From positions 1 to 31,957 of the forward strand of contig FR889140.1 of NCBI GenBank assembly GCA_000436835.1: a DNA stretch of 31,957 bases, read 5' to 3'. A program made the position numbers and the translations under genes. A model generated the notes under the pieces. The model was not told where the DNA came from. It searched no databases and saw nothing but the letters and a program-made list of their open reading frames with translations. This document shows positions 16,111-24,138 of this stretch, in pieces; the stretch's first letter is position 1, and the number at the start of each line of letters is the position of its first letter. Source of the DNA: Eubacterium sp. CAG:251. GTDB lineage: Bacteria > Bacillota > Clostridia > Oscillospirales > Acutalibacteraceae.

Positions 16111-16431
16111 ATGGCTGAAAACGAAGAATATTACGAGCCTGACATTATCAGCGTAACTGATGATGACGGCAATGAGCTTCTTTTTGAACTATTGGAAAGA
16201 TATGAAACTGACAACGATGTTTATGTTGCCATTACAAAATATAATGAAACTGACGAGGACATTGTTGACGGTGACTATGAGGTAATCACCCTCAAGGTTG
16301 AAACTGACGACAACGGCGACGAATATCTTGTTGAAATTGAAGATGAAATGGAATACGAGCAAATTTCCGATATACTTATGCAAAAGATTGAGGAAAAATT
16401 TGACGTTGAATATTTTGAGCCGGAGCAGTAA
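16111..16431 (+). CDS. DUF1292 family acidic protein
   Basis: This 106-aa, strongly acidic protein belongs to the DUF1292 (YrzB-like) family: DIISVTDDDGNELLFELLERYE at the start and DNGDEYLVEIEDEMEYEQISDIL in the second half. AGGAGG lies 7 nt before the ATG. In many Firmicutes the family sits beside ruvX or alaS; here it is alone, upstream of a structured RNA. Its molecular role is unknown. Confidence 0.88.
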   Translation: MAENEEYYEPDIISVTDDDGNELLFELLERYETDNDVYVAITKYNETDEDIVDGDYEVITLKVETDDNGDEYLVEIEDEMEYEQISDILMQKIEEKFDVEYFEPEQ

Positions 16432-16439
16432 TAATAATT

Positions 16440-16633
16440 TATAGAATCTACCCTTCTCGACAACCGTCAGCTTTAGTAACCCGAACACGTTTTTTTAGGG
16501 ATTTGACTTCTTTGAAACGGGAATGCAGACCTCCCTTATTTATAAGGACGTTGGTAGCACAAAGTGATGAGAGCATAACCCACCTGCTAAGAGAGCAGGT
16601 TATTGTCAGCAGGCGGCGGCTGGGTGGATTTTT
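16440..16633 (+). ncRNA. ssrS: Probable 6S RNA
   Basis: A region of about 190 nt downstream of DUF1292 folds as a long rod. A 9-bp closing stem joins AATCTACCC (16445-16453) to GGGTGGATT (16622-16630). Inside are AGTAACC/GGTTATT pairing, an ACCTGC/GCAGGT hairpin near the 3' side and a terminal CCTTA/TAAGG hairpin, with internal loops between. Size, rod shape and position fit 6S RNA, which binds sigma-A RNA polymerase in stationary phase. No long ORF crosses it in a convincing way. A covariance-model match was not possible here, so the family name is tentative while the structured RNA itself is more certain. Confidence 0.6.
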
Positions 16634-16640
16634 ATATAGA

Positions 16641-16679
16641 AAAAGAAGTGAAAGTTTTTATGCTTTCGCTTCTTTTTTT
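16641..16679. terminator. Bidirectional terminator after the probable 6S RNA
   Basis: GAAGTGAAAG (16645-16654) pairs with CTTTCGCTTC (16663-16672), extended by A-T pairs, then T7 on plus. On minus it is followed by TTTTTC, so it can also end the facing kinase-like gene. Confidence 0.88.
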
Positions 16680-16686
16680 ATATTTA

Positions 16687-17397
16687 TTATTCTTTAGGTT
16701 TCATTGCATTGTATGAGGTCAAAACCGCTTCGTCAGAAATATTACATCCAAGGTCATAAATAGGAATTTTTGAAAAAATCTGTTCAAGCACATCAAAAAG
16801 CTTTTCCATATTTACTGCATCAAGCTTACGAACGGTTTGAGAAAAAATATTAAAAACAGCTTTACTTGTTTCAGCCTTCTTTATCCAATTGTTTTCGCTT
16901 CTTTGAAGAAAGCAAATTCCGGCAAGTTCAACCACTTGAGGTGTTGAATAGTCATACTTACCGCTCCAAGGAGTGCCGCAGGCATAAACCTTGCCGTCGA
17001 TAAGCCTGATAGCCGGTTTATCATCGTTGAGCATATATGCCCTGTTGCCGAAATGCTTAAGCCAAAGCTCGGTATGGGTTGACTTGCCTGTACCGCTGTC
17101 GGCAGAAAAAGCATAAGCCACATTATCAACAACTATGCAAGAAGAATGAAGCAAAAAGCCGTTATACTTAATAAGTTGCGTATAAAAGTCAGAACCCGTA
17201 AGCATATATTCCCAATCATCCTGAATAAGTTCGGGATGCGCTTTCATAGCGTTTTGCACTCTTTTTTCATCAACATTAATTGTTATATCAATATTTTTTT
17301 CTTCCTGATTTTTCGCAAGATAAGGAATTGCCTGTTTTTTTGTTCTGCCTTTTTCGTTCTTTATTTCTACTTTAAGATTTGCGATATCATAAATCAT
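16687..17397 (-). CDS. HPr-kinase-like P-loop protein, orphan
   Basis: This 236-aa protein has a P-loop FSADSGTGKSTHTELW (about residues 97-112) and YMLNDDKPAIR (about 121-131) in the arrangement of the HprK C-terminal kinase/PEPCK-like fold. IYDLGCNIS is near its end. The first 70 residues have no recognised domain. Full HprK has an N-terminal domain and about 310 aa; this is a shorter relative of the kind often found near peptide-modification genes, but none is present here. A kinase or phosphatase role is inferred; the substrate is unknown. GGTGA lies 5 nt before the ATG, and it has its own promoter. Confidence 0.72.
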   Translation of the reverse strand: MIYDIANLKVEIKNEKGRTKKQAIPYLAKNQEEKNIDITINVDEKRVQNAMKAHPELIQDDWEYMLTGSDFYTQLIKYNGFLLHSSCIVVDNVAYAFSADSGTGKSTHTELWLKHFGNRAYMLNDDKPAIRLIDGKVYACGTPWSGKYDYSTPQVVELAGICFLQRSENNWIKKAETSKAVFNIFSQTVRKLDAVNMEKLFDVLEQIFSKIPIYDLGCNISDEAVLTSYNAMKPKE

Positions 17398-17434
17398 ATT
17401 TTCACCTTAATAATTTATTCCTACAACAATAAAA

Positions 17435-17463
17435 AGTATAACTTAATAATCAATTTACGTCAA
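17435..17463 (-). promoter_or_regulatory. Promoter of the HPr-kinase-like gene
   Basis: Minus strand: -35 TTGACG (17458-17463), 17 nt, -10 TATACT (17435-17440). Confidence 0.7.
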
Positions 17464-17482
17464 GTGACAAAATGCGGACTTT

Positions 17483-17550
17483 AGAAAAAGTGTTCTTGAC
17501 ATTATAGAACATTTGTTTTATTATATAGTTATTAGAACAAGTGTTCTAAT
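17483..17550 (+). promoter_or_regulatory. SOS-type promoter of dinB with LexA-like boxes
   Basis: A strong promoter (-35 TTGACA at 17496-17501, 17 nt, -10 TATTAT at 17519-17524) is surrounded by GAAC-N4-GTTC sites. A full box AGAACAAGTGTTCT (17534-17547, arms extending to ATTAGAAC/GTTCTAAT) lies just after the -10. A near box AGAACATTTGTTTT (17506-17519) fills the spacer. A third, AGAAAAAGTGTTCT (17483-17496), abuts the -35. The form matches the Firmicute LexA consensus CGAAC-N4-GTTCG except at the outer base. Confidence 0.78.
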
Positions 17551-17577
17551 ATTTTAAATATCAAGGACAATTATATT

Positions 17578-18810
17578 ATGGAAAAACAAATACTTCATAT
17601 TGACTGCAACAAATTTTATGCAAGTGTGGAATGCCTTTTACATCCCGAATTAAAAGGAAAGCCGGTTGCAGTAGGAGGAAACGAGGAAAGCAGGCACGGA
17701 ATTATACTTACAAAAAACGAAATCGCTTCAAAATACGGCCTTGTTGTTGGTGAGCCGTTATGGAAAGCGAAGCAAAAGTGCAGAAATTTAATAATCGTAC
17801 CGCCAAACTTCCCTGTTTACATTGAATTTTCAAAAAAAGTAAGAAAAATTTTAGAAGATTATACAGATTTGATAGAACCGTTCGGTCTTGACGAAAGCTG
17901 GATTGACGTCACGGGTGATTGGTTTAAAAACGGACGGGAAATCGGCTTTGAAATAAAAGAGAGAATAAGAAAAGAAATAGGAATTACCGTAAGTGTGGGC
18001 GTAAGCTATAACAAGGTGTTTGCAAAGCTTGGCTCAGACTACAAAAAGCCGAATGCCATGACCGTCATAACAAAAAAGAATTACCAAAAAATCGTTTGGC
18101 CGCTTAAATGCAGCGATATGATTATGGTCGGTCCTGCAACGACGAAAAAGCTTAATAATTACGGAATATATACAATAGGTGACATTGCAAAAAGCGATGA
18201 GAAATTTATAAAAAGCATACTCGGCAAAAACGGAATTTTGCTAAGGCAATATGCACGTGGAGAGGATAAAACTCCTGTCCGGCACAAGGACATTGAGCGT
18301 GATATAAAAAGCATAGGAAACGCAACAACCACACCGAGAGATTTGGTGAACAACAATGATGTGAAAATAATATTTACCGTTTTGGCGGAAAGTGTTTCAA
18401 GACGAATGAGAAATCTCGGTTTAAAAGGAACCACCCTTTCAATCTACGTCAGGGACAAAAAACTCGGAAGCTTTGTAAGGCAATGCAAATTAGAAAGCGC
18501 AACAAACGTAAGCGGTGAAATTATCAAAAGCGCAATGGCTTTATTTGTTATAAACTATGATTGGAAAATGCCGATAAGAAGTTTAGGCTTAAGCGTTACG
18601 GATTTTGATTTTGATTATTGTTCGCAATTTGATTTTTCAAAAACGGTTGAAAAAAGAGAAAAGCTTGAAAAAATCGACACCGCCGTTGACGCTTTAAAAG
18701 ACAGATACGGAAACTACTGCATCGGACGTGGAACGGTATTATTTGATACAAAGCTTTCGCATTTCAGCCCATATGACGACCACAACATTCACCCTGTATC
18801 GCCGCTTTAA
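17578..18810 (+). CDS. dinB: Y-family DNA polymerase (DNA polymerase IV type)
   Basis: This translesion polymerase copies past damaged bases at low fidelity. The 410-aa protein has the palm metal ligands Asp9 (LHIDCNKFYASVE), Asp105 and Glu106 (FGLDESWIDVT), the finger segment KNEIASKYG and the thumb KLGSDYKKPNAMTVI. Helix-hairpin-helix residues follow in MVGPATTKKLNNYGIYTIGDIA, then a little-finger domain. No clear beta-clamp peptide stands out at the C-terminus. Induction by DNA damage is expected from the LexA-like boxes. It could be an UmuC-like member rather than strict DinB. Confidence 0.92.
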   Translation: MEKQILHIDCNKFYASVECLLHPELKGKPVAVGGNEESRHGIILTKNEIASKYGLVVGEPLWKAKQKCRNLIIVPPNFPVYIEFSKKVRKILEDYTDLIEPFGLDESWIDVTGDWFKNGREIGFEIKERIRKEIGITVSVGVSYNKVFAKLGSDYKKPNAMTVITKKNYQKIVWPLKCSDMIMVGPATTKKLNNYGIYTIGDIAKSDEKFIKSILGKNGILLRQYARGEDKTPVRHKDIERDIKSIGNATTTPRDLVNNNDVKIIFTVLAESVSRRMRNLGLKGTTLSIYVRDKKLGSFVRQCKLESATNVSGEIIKSAMALFVINYDWKMPIRSLGLSVTDFDFDYCSQFDFSKTVEKREKLEKIDTAVDALKDRYGNYCIGRGTVLFDTKLSHFSPYDDHNIHPVSPL

Positions 18811-18847
18811 TGGTAAAACTTGCTTTGGAATAATTTATGATTTTTGT

Positions 18848-18895
18848 TTGCAATTTTCTTTTTTGTTTGATATAATCACCTCGCACATTAGGTGT
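18848..18895 (+). promoter_or_regulatory. Promoter of the Fe-S protein gene, with a dyad at the start site
   Basis: -35 TTGCAA (18848-18853), 17 nt, -10 TATAAT (18871-18876). An inverted repeat CACCT-N8-AGGTG (18878-18895) covers the expected start point and may be an operator. Confidence 0.68.
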
Positions 18896-18921
18896 TAAAT
18901 TAATTTTAGGAGTTGTTATAA

Positions 18922-19620
18922 ATGATTAGAAGAATCATTCATATAGACGAAAGCAAATGCAACGGCTGCGGCGCTTGCGCAAATGCGTGCCATGAGGGTG
19001 CAATAGGAATGGTAAACGGCAAAGCTAAACTTTTGAGAGATGACTATTGCGACGGACTCGGTGATTGCTTGCCCACATGCCCTACCGGTGCTATCACCTT
19101 TGTTGAAAGAGAAGCGCTTGAATATGACAGAGAAGCAGTTGAAAAGAATATGAAAGCAAAGGCAGAAAAGAAGGAAGTATTCCACGGCTGTCCGTCAAGC
19201 AGAATGCATACCTTTAACAGAACGTCCGAAAGCATTGAGCAAATGCCTGCTGTCAACAAATCACAGCTCGGTCAATGGCCGTGTCAAATTAAGCTTGTGC
19301 CGATTAATGCGCCGTATTTTAACAATGCAGAGCTGCTTATTGCGGCAGACTGCACGGCTTACGCTTACGCAAATATGCATAATGAATTTATGCGTGGTAA
19401 AATTACAGTTATCGGCTGTCCTAAGCTTGACGATATAGATTACAGCGAAAAGCTGACAGAAATTATCAGGCAAAACGATATTAAAAGCGTTACGATTGTC
19501 CGTATGGAAGTTCCTTGTTGCGGCGGTCTTGAACATGCGGCAAAAGAAGCAATCAAAAAAAGCGGAAAATTCTTACCATGGCAAGTTGTAACAATCAGCA
19601 TCGACGGCAAAAAGCTTTAA
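18922..19620 (+). CDS. 4Fe-4S ferredoxin-type protein with a conserved C-terminal domain
   Basis: This 232-aa cytoplasmic protein starts with a bacterial-type ferredoxin fold: CNGCGACANAC (Cys13, 16, 19, 23) and CDGLGDCLPTCP (Cys43, 49, 53). The second motif has Leu46 where the canonical second cysteine would be, so the second cluster has only three visible cysteine ligands. The remaining 150 residues (LGQWPCQIKLVPINAPYF, LLIAADCTAYAYANMH, TVIGCPKLDD, VPCCGGLEH) form a conserved domain of unsettled function with four or more cysteines. It is probably an electron-transfer or metal-dependent protein of anaerobes. An AGGAG site lies upstream of the ATG, and it is monocistronic. Confidence 0.85.
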   Translation: MIRRIIHIDESKCNGCGACANACHEGAIGMVNGKAKLLRDDYCDGLGDCLPTCPTGAITFVEREALEYDREAVEKNMKAKAEKKEVFHGCPSSRMHTFNRTSESIEQMPAVNKSQLGQWPCQIKLVPINAPYFNNAELLIAADCTAYAYANMHNEFMRGKITVIGCPKLDDIDYSEKLTEIIRQNDIKSVTIVRMEVPCCGGLEHAAKEAIKKSGKFLPWQVVTISIDGKKL

Positions 19621-19643
19621 ATCAAGAAAAGTTAATATATATA

Positions 19644-19678
19644 AAAAAATCACCGTGAAAGAAACGGTGATTTTTTTC
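19644..19678. terminator. Bidirectional terminator
   Basis: ATCACCGT (19649-19656) pairs with ACGGTGAT (19664-19671), extended by A/T runs on both sides. It can serve both the Fe-S protein gene and the convergent glycosidase. Confidence 0.9.
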
Positions 19679-19702
19679 TTTAGGTAAAAACGCATCAACA
19701 TA

Positions 19703-21142
19703 TCAATATGAAATTTCGATTTTATTTATACCGTAATTTGATTTAAACTTTTGCACGCCCTTATTCGGAACATATATTTGAGTTTCGGCAAGAACATAGT
19801 CATCAGAAACCTTATATTCCATAAAGAATTTTCTTTCGTTAGAATCGGTACGATAGCTTATTATATCGCCGCAAACGGCAATGGGATACGGTCTGTTCAT
19901 TAAACGGACAAATTCGTCATTTTCAAAATAATAATTCCAATAAATGCTTGACCATTGATTTTGCTCTATCAATGAATAAACAAAATCAATATGAGAAAAC
20001 CAATCCGTTTTCTTCGGGCACAATCCTCCCCACTCACCCATTACTACAGGCACGTTCATATTAAGTTGATTTTTTCTTACATTATCAAAAATATACCGAA
20101 CTCGCTCGTTACTTGAATACTTGTTATAAAGCGGCGAATCTATAAACAAATCATAGACGTGGGGAGAATAAATCGAATTATCGGGTGATTCAATACTAAA
20201 AGGAATACCAAGGTTTGAATAATAGCTATGTTCAAAAAAGTCAAAGCCGTTTTTGCACGAACATTGAGAAGTAATTTTATTAATAAAGGGCTGATAATAT
20301 TTTTCGTCAAATTCTTTAACATATTTCTGTGCGCCGTCAATCACCTTATCAAATACGTTATAATCATCTAAATTTTTCAAAAGCAATTTCAATCGTCCAA
20401 CGGTTTTAATTTTAAAAAGCACAGCCAAAGCCATTCTAAAAAAGCCTAATCTTTCAAATTTTGCGCCAAAGTACTTTTGTGCATCAAAATCAACATTTAA
20501 GCCCTGCTTTAAAGCGTTATTTATCAAAAGGCAAAAAATCTTATTTGAATTATCGTTTATCATAGGCTCGTTGAAATAATCGTATGCAAGAACATTATCA
20601 AAGCCTTTAAATTCATCATCAAGCCTTTTCCACATTGTGATAAATTCATCCTGCATACCGTTTTTATTTCGCCAAAAATCATTAAAAGCTCTTTGAACGT
20701 CTTGCATATAAAAATAACCTTCAGCCCAAATTGCAAGCGGTTGCTTTTCTTTATAATCACGAGTTATCCATTTCGGTGCGCCGTCGCCGTACTTGCCGTT
20801 GCTGTAAAACAAGTCCTGATGAAGGTCTAAAACAATATAAATATTTCTTTTTTGACATTCATCGACAAAAAGTTTTAAATATGAAATTATTTTTTCATCA
20901 AATTGATTTTTCTTTGGCTCAAGCATTGCCCAAGTAAAGCCGAGTCTAATCAAATTCACTCCGTTTGAAGTAAGCATATCGTACTGCTCATCACGAAAGC
21001 TTTTATCATTTTCAAACTTATCAAAAAACTCATAAATCTCGTGTTGATTTTCCCTGCCCTTAAAGCAAATATTTACGCCTTTGAAAATTCGTTGACGGTT
21101 ATATTCATCACGAATTGTCATATCTTTAATCGTAAAGCTCAT
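19703..21142 (-). CDS. GH5-family glycosidase, endoglycoceramidase-like, without signal peptide
   Basis: This 479-aa TIM-barrel glycosidase has the GH5 acid/base in AYDYFNEPM (Glu192) and the nucleophile in VPVVMGEWGG (Glu370). The segment IVLDLHQDLFYS..KYGDGAPKW (about 103-125) is characteristic of the endoglycoceramidase branch. A C-terminal beta-rich part of about 80 residues follows, as in those enzymes. There is no signal peptide or lipobox, so it should act in the cytoplasm on imported glycosides. Characterised endoglycoceramidases are usually secreted, so the actual substrate may be a smaller glycoside. The gene stands alone. Confidence 0.83.
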   Translation of the reverse strand: MSFTIKDMTIRDEYNRQRIFKGVNICFKGRENQHEIYEFFDKFENDKSFRDEQYDMLTSNGVNLIRLGFTWAMLEPKKNQFDEKIISYLKLFVDECQKRNIYIVLDLHQDLFYSNGKYGDGAPKWITRDYKEKQPLAIWAEGYFYMQDVQRAFNDFWRNKNGMQDEFITMWKRLDDEFKGFDNVLAYDYFNEPMINDNSNKIFCLLINNALKQGLNVDFDAQKYFGAKFERLGFFRMALAVLFKIKTVGRLKLLLKNLDDYNVFDKVIDGAQKYVKEFDEKYYQPFINKITSQCSCKNGFDFFEHSYYSNLGIPFSIESPDNSIYSPHVYDLFIDSPLYNKYSSNERVRYIFDNVRKNQLNMNVPVVMGEWGGLCPKKTDWFSHIDFVYSLIEQNQWSSIYWNYYFENDEFVRLMNRPYPIAVCGDIISYRTDSNERKFFMEYKVSDDYVLAETQIYVPNKGVQKFKSNYGINKIEISY

Positions 21143-21243
21143 AAAAACCCCATTAAAAATAATATAAATTTCAGTTACATTAACAGTAGCATAAAGCCGA
21201 CTTAAAATTAATTTTCAACAAATATAAACAACATTACAAAAAA

Positions 21244-21278
21244 CAAGGGATACCGATAATAATTATCAGTATCCCTTT
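21244..21278 (-). terminator. Terminator of the M28 peptidase gene
   Basis: AAGGGATAC (21245-21253) pairs with GTATCCCTT (21269-21277), continued by GATAA/TTATC. One pair is G-U only on the minus strand, and TTGTTTTTTG follows on that strand. Confidence 0.85.
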
Positions 21279-21295
21279 CAGCATATAAGTAAATA

Positions 21296-22534
21296 TTAAA
21301 CTTCCTTGCCGTTATCGAACTTTTCAAGAGCCTTAACGCTGATTGCAAAACAATCCGCAAGACCTTTAAGGTTCATATTATCATAAGTATCACGTCTTGT
21401 ATGATAATAATCTTCAAGCTTATGGTTAAGGCCCGTAACACCTGTTGCACGGAAGCCTGCCTGAGCAAAAGCGGCGGAGTCAGTAGCACCTCCGAGAGGT
21501 GGAACCCAACCCTTTTTACAAGGAATATTAAGGTCAGCGGCAGATTCCATAAATAAATCCGAAACTGCCTTATCTGCTTTAACAGTACCATTGAGATCAC
21601 GATAATTAGTCATAAGATATTTAGGGTCATGAATTGTGTCGTAAGAAAGAATGATTGTAGGAACATCGTCAAACTCGCCCTTATGAGCTTCGCACCAAGC
21701 CTTAGCACCTCTGAGGCCTGCTTCCTCACTGCCTGAAAGAATAACGCCGACCTCTGTATTTTCAAGAGTGATACCCTGGTCGTGAAGAGCCTTAAGAACA
21801 GCGATACCCATATAACATCCTGAAAGATTATCATTAGCGCCGTCAACAATTCTGTTCTTATTCCACATCCAATAAAGACCGATAAGGAAAGGAACAAAGA
21901 TAAGACCCCAAAGAGCCATTTTGAAAAGTGTTACATCATGGCTAATCATACCGAATGCGCCGTATTTAACAGTTGAAATAATAGAAATAACAAGATAATA
22001 AACTGCGCCGATACCACAGATAACAGCGTGACCTTCAAATCCAACGCCGCCCAAAGCATAGTTTACCGGCCATTCCCAAGCAGCGTCAGGGTGACCGTTA
22101 AAGAATATACGGCGCTTAACTTCGCCTGAACACTTCTTTACAGCGGTTACGTTATGACCTGTTTTTTCAGGGAAAAATCTGTCAACGCATTTTTTATAAA
22201 AACCAAACTGAAGCAAAACAATTGTAAGACCTGCTACAATAAGTATTGCCGAAACAATCGGACAGAAAAAGAAGAGAACGATCGCTGCTAAAACGAATGT
22301 GATTGTGAAATAAATCCAGCCGAAGAATGAGCCGGGATTTTCCTTAAAGCTTTCAACGTCTGCTCTTTCACAGCCGCAATCTTTTTTTAATACGTCAGCC
22401 ATATACTCGCAAGCCTGCTTTTCGCCCGGTGAGCCGGGGTCACGCTTATCCATATCTTTACAAATATGGGTAATCTCGTCAAGCATATAATCGGCATAGT
22501 CGCTTTTTTTGTCAATAATATTTTTTAAATCCAT
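21296..22534 (-). CDS. Membrane-anchored M28-family metallopeptidase
   Basis: This 412-aa protein has the M28 aminopeptidase zinc-site pattern: His148 in FFNGHPDAAWEW, Asp235 in GANDNLSG, Glu270-Glu271 in GSEEAGLRGAK, SYDTIHD, GGATDSAAFAQAG and a late His in YYHTRRDT. Two hydrophobic pairs interrupt the fold: residues about 71-110 before the first ligand, and about 166-222 between His148 and Asp235, giving four membrane segments. Ordinary M28 enzymes are soluble and secreted. Here the catalytic halves must face the same side of the membrane. It has its own promoter and terminator. Substrate unknown. Confidence 0.85.
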   Translation of the reverse strand: MDLKNIIDKKSDYADYMLDEITHICKDMDKRDPGSPGEKQACEYMADVLKKDCGCERADVESFKENPGSFFGWIYFTITFVLAAIVLFFFCPIVSAILIVAGLTIVLLQFGFYKKCVDRFFPEKTGHNVTAVKKCSGEVKRRIFFNGHPDAAWEWPVNYALGGVGFEGHAVICGIGAVYYLVISIISTVKYGAFGMISHDVTLFKMALWGLIFVPFLIGLYWMWNKNRIVDGANDNLSGCYMGIAVLKALHDQGITLENTEVGVILSGSEEAGLRGAKAWCEAHKGEFDDVPTIILSYDTIHDPKYLMTNYRDLNGTVKADKAVSDLFMESAADLNIPCKKGWVPPLGGATDSAAFAQAGFRATGVTGLNHKLEDYYHTRRDTYDNMNLKGLADCFAISVKALEKFDNGKEV

Positions 22535-22584
22535 CCTTATACCTCCTGTGTATGTTTTAATTACGCTTAGTAAAACATATTTAT

Positions 22585-22613
22585 ATTAAAACATAAATAT
22601 AATCATTCGTCAA
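22585..22613 (-). promoter_or_regulatory. Promoter of the M28 peptidase gene
   Basis: Minus strand: -35 TTGACG (22608-22613), 17 nt, -10 TTTAAT (22585-22590). Confidence 0.5.
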
Positions 22614-22657
22614 CAATTAACATAAATTTGCATAATTTTGTATTTATTTTGTAATAT

Positions 22658-23413
22658 TCATACATCAAGTGCATTATTTAAAAATGCTTTAAGCTTATCG
22701 CTTTTTGGATTTTCAAAAAGCTGTTTAGGCTCGCCGTATTCCTCAATAACGCCGTCAGCCATAAAGATTACCTTATCGGAAACATTCTTTGCAAAATCCA
22801 TTTCGTGAGTAACAACAATCATAGTGCTGTTGCCGGTTTTAAGGCTCTTGATAACTTTAAGAACCTCCCCTGTAAGTTCGGGGTCAAGTGCAGATGTAGG
22901 CTCATCAAAACAAAGAATATCAGGCTTAAGCATAAGCGCTCTTGCAATTGCAACACGTTGCTTTTGACCACCCGAAAGCTGACAGGGATAATGATTAATT
23001 CTATCCTCAAGGCCTACTTTTTTAATAATTTCTTTCGCCCCAACTTCAAGTTCCTCTTTAGTTCCCATTTTAAGCAAGGACGGTGCAAGAGTAAGATTTT
23101 GAAGAACATCGTATTGAGGAAACAGATTAAAATCCTGAAAAACAAGACCAAAGTGAAGTCTTTTCTTTCTCAAATCCTTTTCCTTGATTTTTTTATCAAC
23201 AACTCCGTCATAAATCATTTCGCCGTTTACGGTAATCGTACCCGATTCGGCAAATTCAAGAAAGTTTATGCAACGAAGAAGCGTTGTTTTGCCTGAGCCG
23301 GATGAGCCGATAATAGAAAGCACCTCACCCTTTTGAAGGTCAAAGCTTATGCCCTTTAGTATTTCGTTTTTGCCAAAACTTTTTTTAATATCATTAACCT
23401 CTAAAAATGCCAT
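22658..23413 (-). CDS. Polar amino acid ABC transporter ATPase
   Basis: This 251-aa single-domain ATPase is of the GlnQ/HisP type. Walker A is GSSGSGKTT, Q-loop VFQDFNLFPQ, signature LSGGQKQRVAIARAL, Walker B ILCFDEPTSALDPE and H-loop VVTHEMDFA. The ATG at 23413 has AGGAGG 9 nt upstream. It is the last gene of the binding protein-permease-ATPase operon and lies 14 nt after the permease. The amino acid carried is not readable from the ATPase. Confidence 0.94.
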   Translation of the reverse strand: MAFLEVNDIKKSFGKNEILKGISFDLQKGEVLSIIGSSGSGKTTLLRCINFLEFAESGTITVNGEMIYDGVVDKKIKEKDLRKKRLHFGLVFQDFNLFPQYDVLQNLTLAPSLLKMGTKEELEVGAKEIIKKVGLEDRINHYPCQLSGGQKQRVAIARALMLKPDILCFDEPTSALDPELTGEVLKVIKSLKTGNSTMIVVTHEMDFAKNVSDKVIFMADGVIEEYGEPKQLFENPKSDKLKAFLNNALDV

Positions 23414-23427
23414 AAAGCCCAACCTCC

Positions 23428-24087
23428 TTAAGAATTAAAATAACTGAGTTTCTTTTCAATTTGACCGAAAAGAAGAGTAAGAATTCCACAGAATACAAGG
23501 TAAAATGCGCCTGTGTAGAAGAGCGGCCAGAAAAGGCCCGCACCTGTAATATAATCCTCACCTACACGAATAACCTCAATAATTGCAATAGTTCTTGCAA
23601 GAGAGGTATCCTTAACAAGAGTAATAATTTCATTACTCATAGGCGGAACAATATTTTTAACCACCTGCAAAAGCGTAACCTTAAAGAAAATTTGCGATTT
23701 AGTCATACCGAGTACAAGACCTGCCTCCTGCTGACCCTTCGGTATACTTTCAATACCGCCACGATAAATTTCCGAAAAATAGCAAGAATAGTTAATAATA
23801 AACGCAATTAATGCCGCTTTAAAACGATAATCATTTCCGACCTGCATTCCGAAAAGAAGCCCCGGACCGTAAAAAACGACAATAATTTGAAGCATAAGCG
23901 GAGTACCTCGAATAATCCAAACGAGCACCTTAACAAGATATTTAAGAGGCTTAAATTTCGACATAGAGCCAAAGCTCAAAATAAGCCCCAAAGGCAAAGC
24001 GCAAAGAAGAGTGATACCGAAAAGCTTAAAGTTTATCCAAAAGCCCTTAAAAAGCTCAAGCGTTATCGCCCAAAACGATGTGTCCAT
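23428..24087 (-). CDS. Polar amino acid ABC transporter permease
   Basis: This 219-aa permease of the HisM/GlnP family has five or so membrane helices, a WIIRGTPLMLQIIVVFYG segment and the EAA loop (GQQEAGLVLGMTKSQIFFKVTLLQ) that docks on the ATPase. The single permease gene implies a homodimer. The ATG at 24087 has GGAGG 8 nt upstream. Confidence 0.93.
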   Translation of the reverse strand: MDTSFWAITLELFKGFWINFKLFGITLLCALPLGLILSFGSMSKFKPLKYLVKVLVWIIRGTPLMLQIIVVFYGPGLLFGMQVGNDYRFKAALIAFIINYSCYFSEIYRGGIESIPKGQQEAGLVLGMTKSQIFFKVTLLQVVKNIVPPMSNEIITLVKDTSLARTIAIIEVIRVGEDYITGAGLFWPLFYTGAFYLVFCGILTLLFGQIEKKLSYFNS

Positions 24088-24138
24088 ACATATTTCCTCC
24101 AATAATCATAAAAACCAAAGCTGTCTATTCAGCAAATT

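Noticed and set aside
16503..16697. 64-codon plus-strand ORF across the probable 6S RNA
   Set aside because: It has no ribosome binding site, spans the structured RNA and its terminator, and has an unlikely composition.
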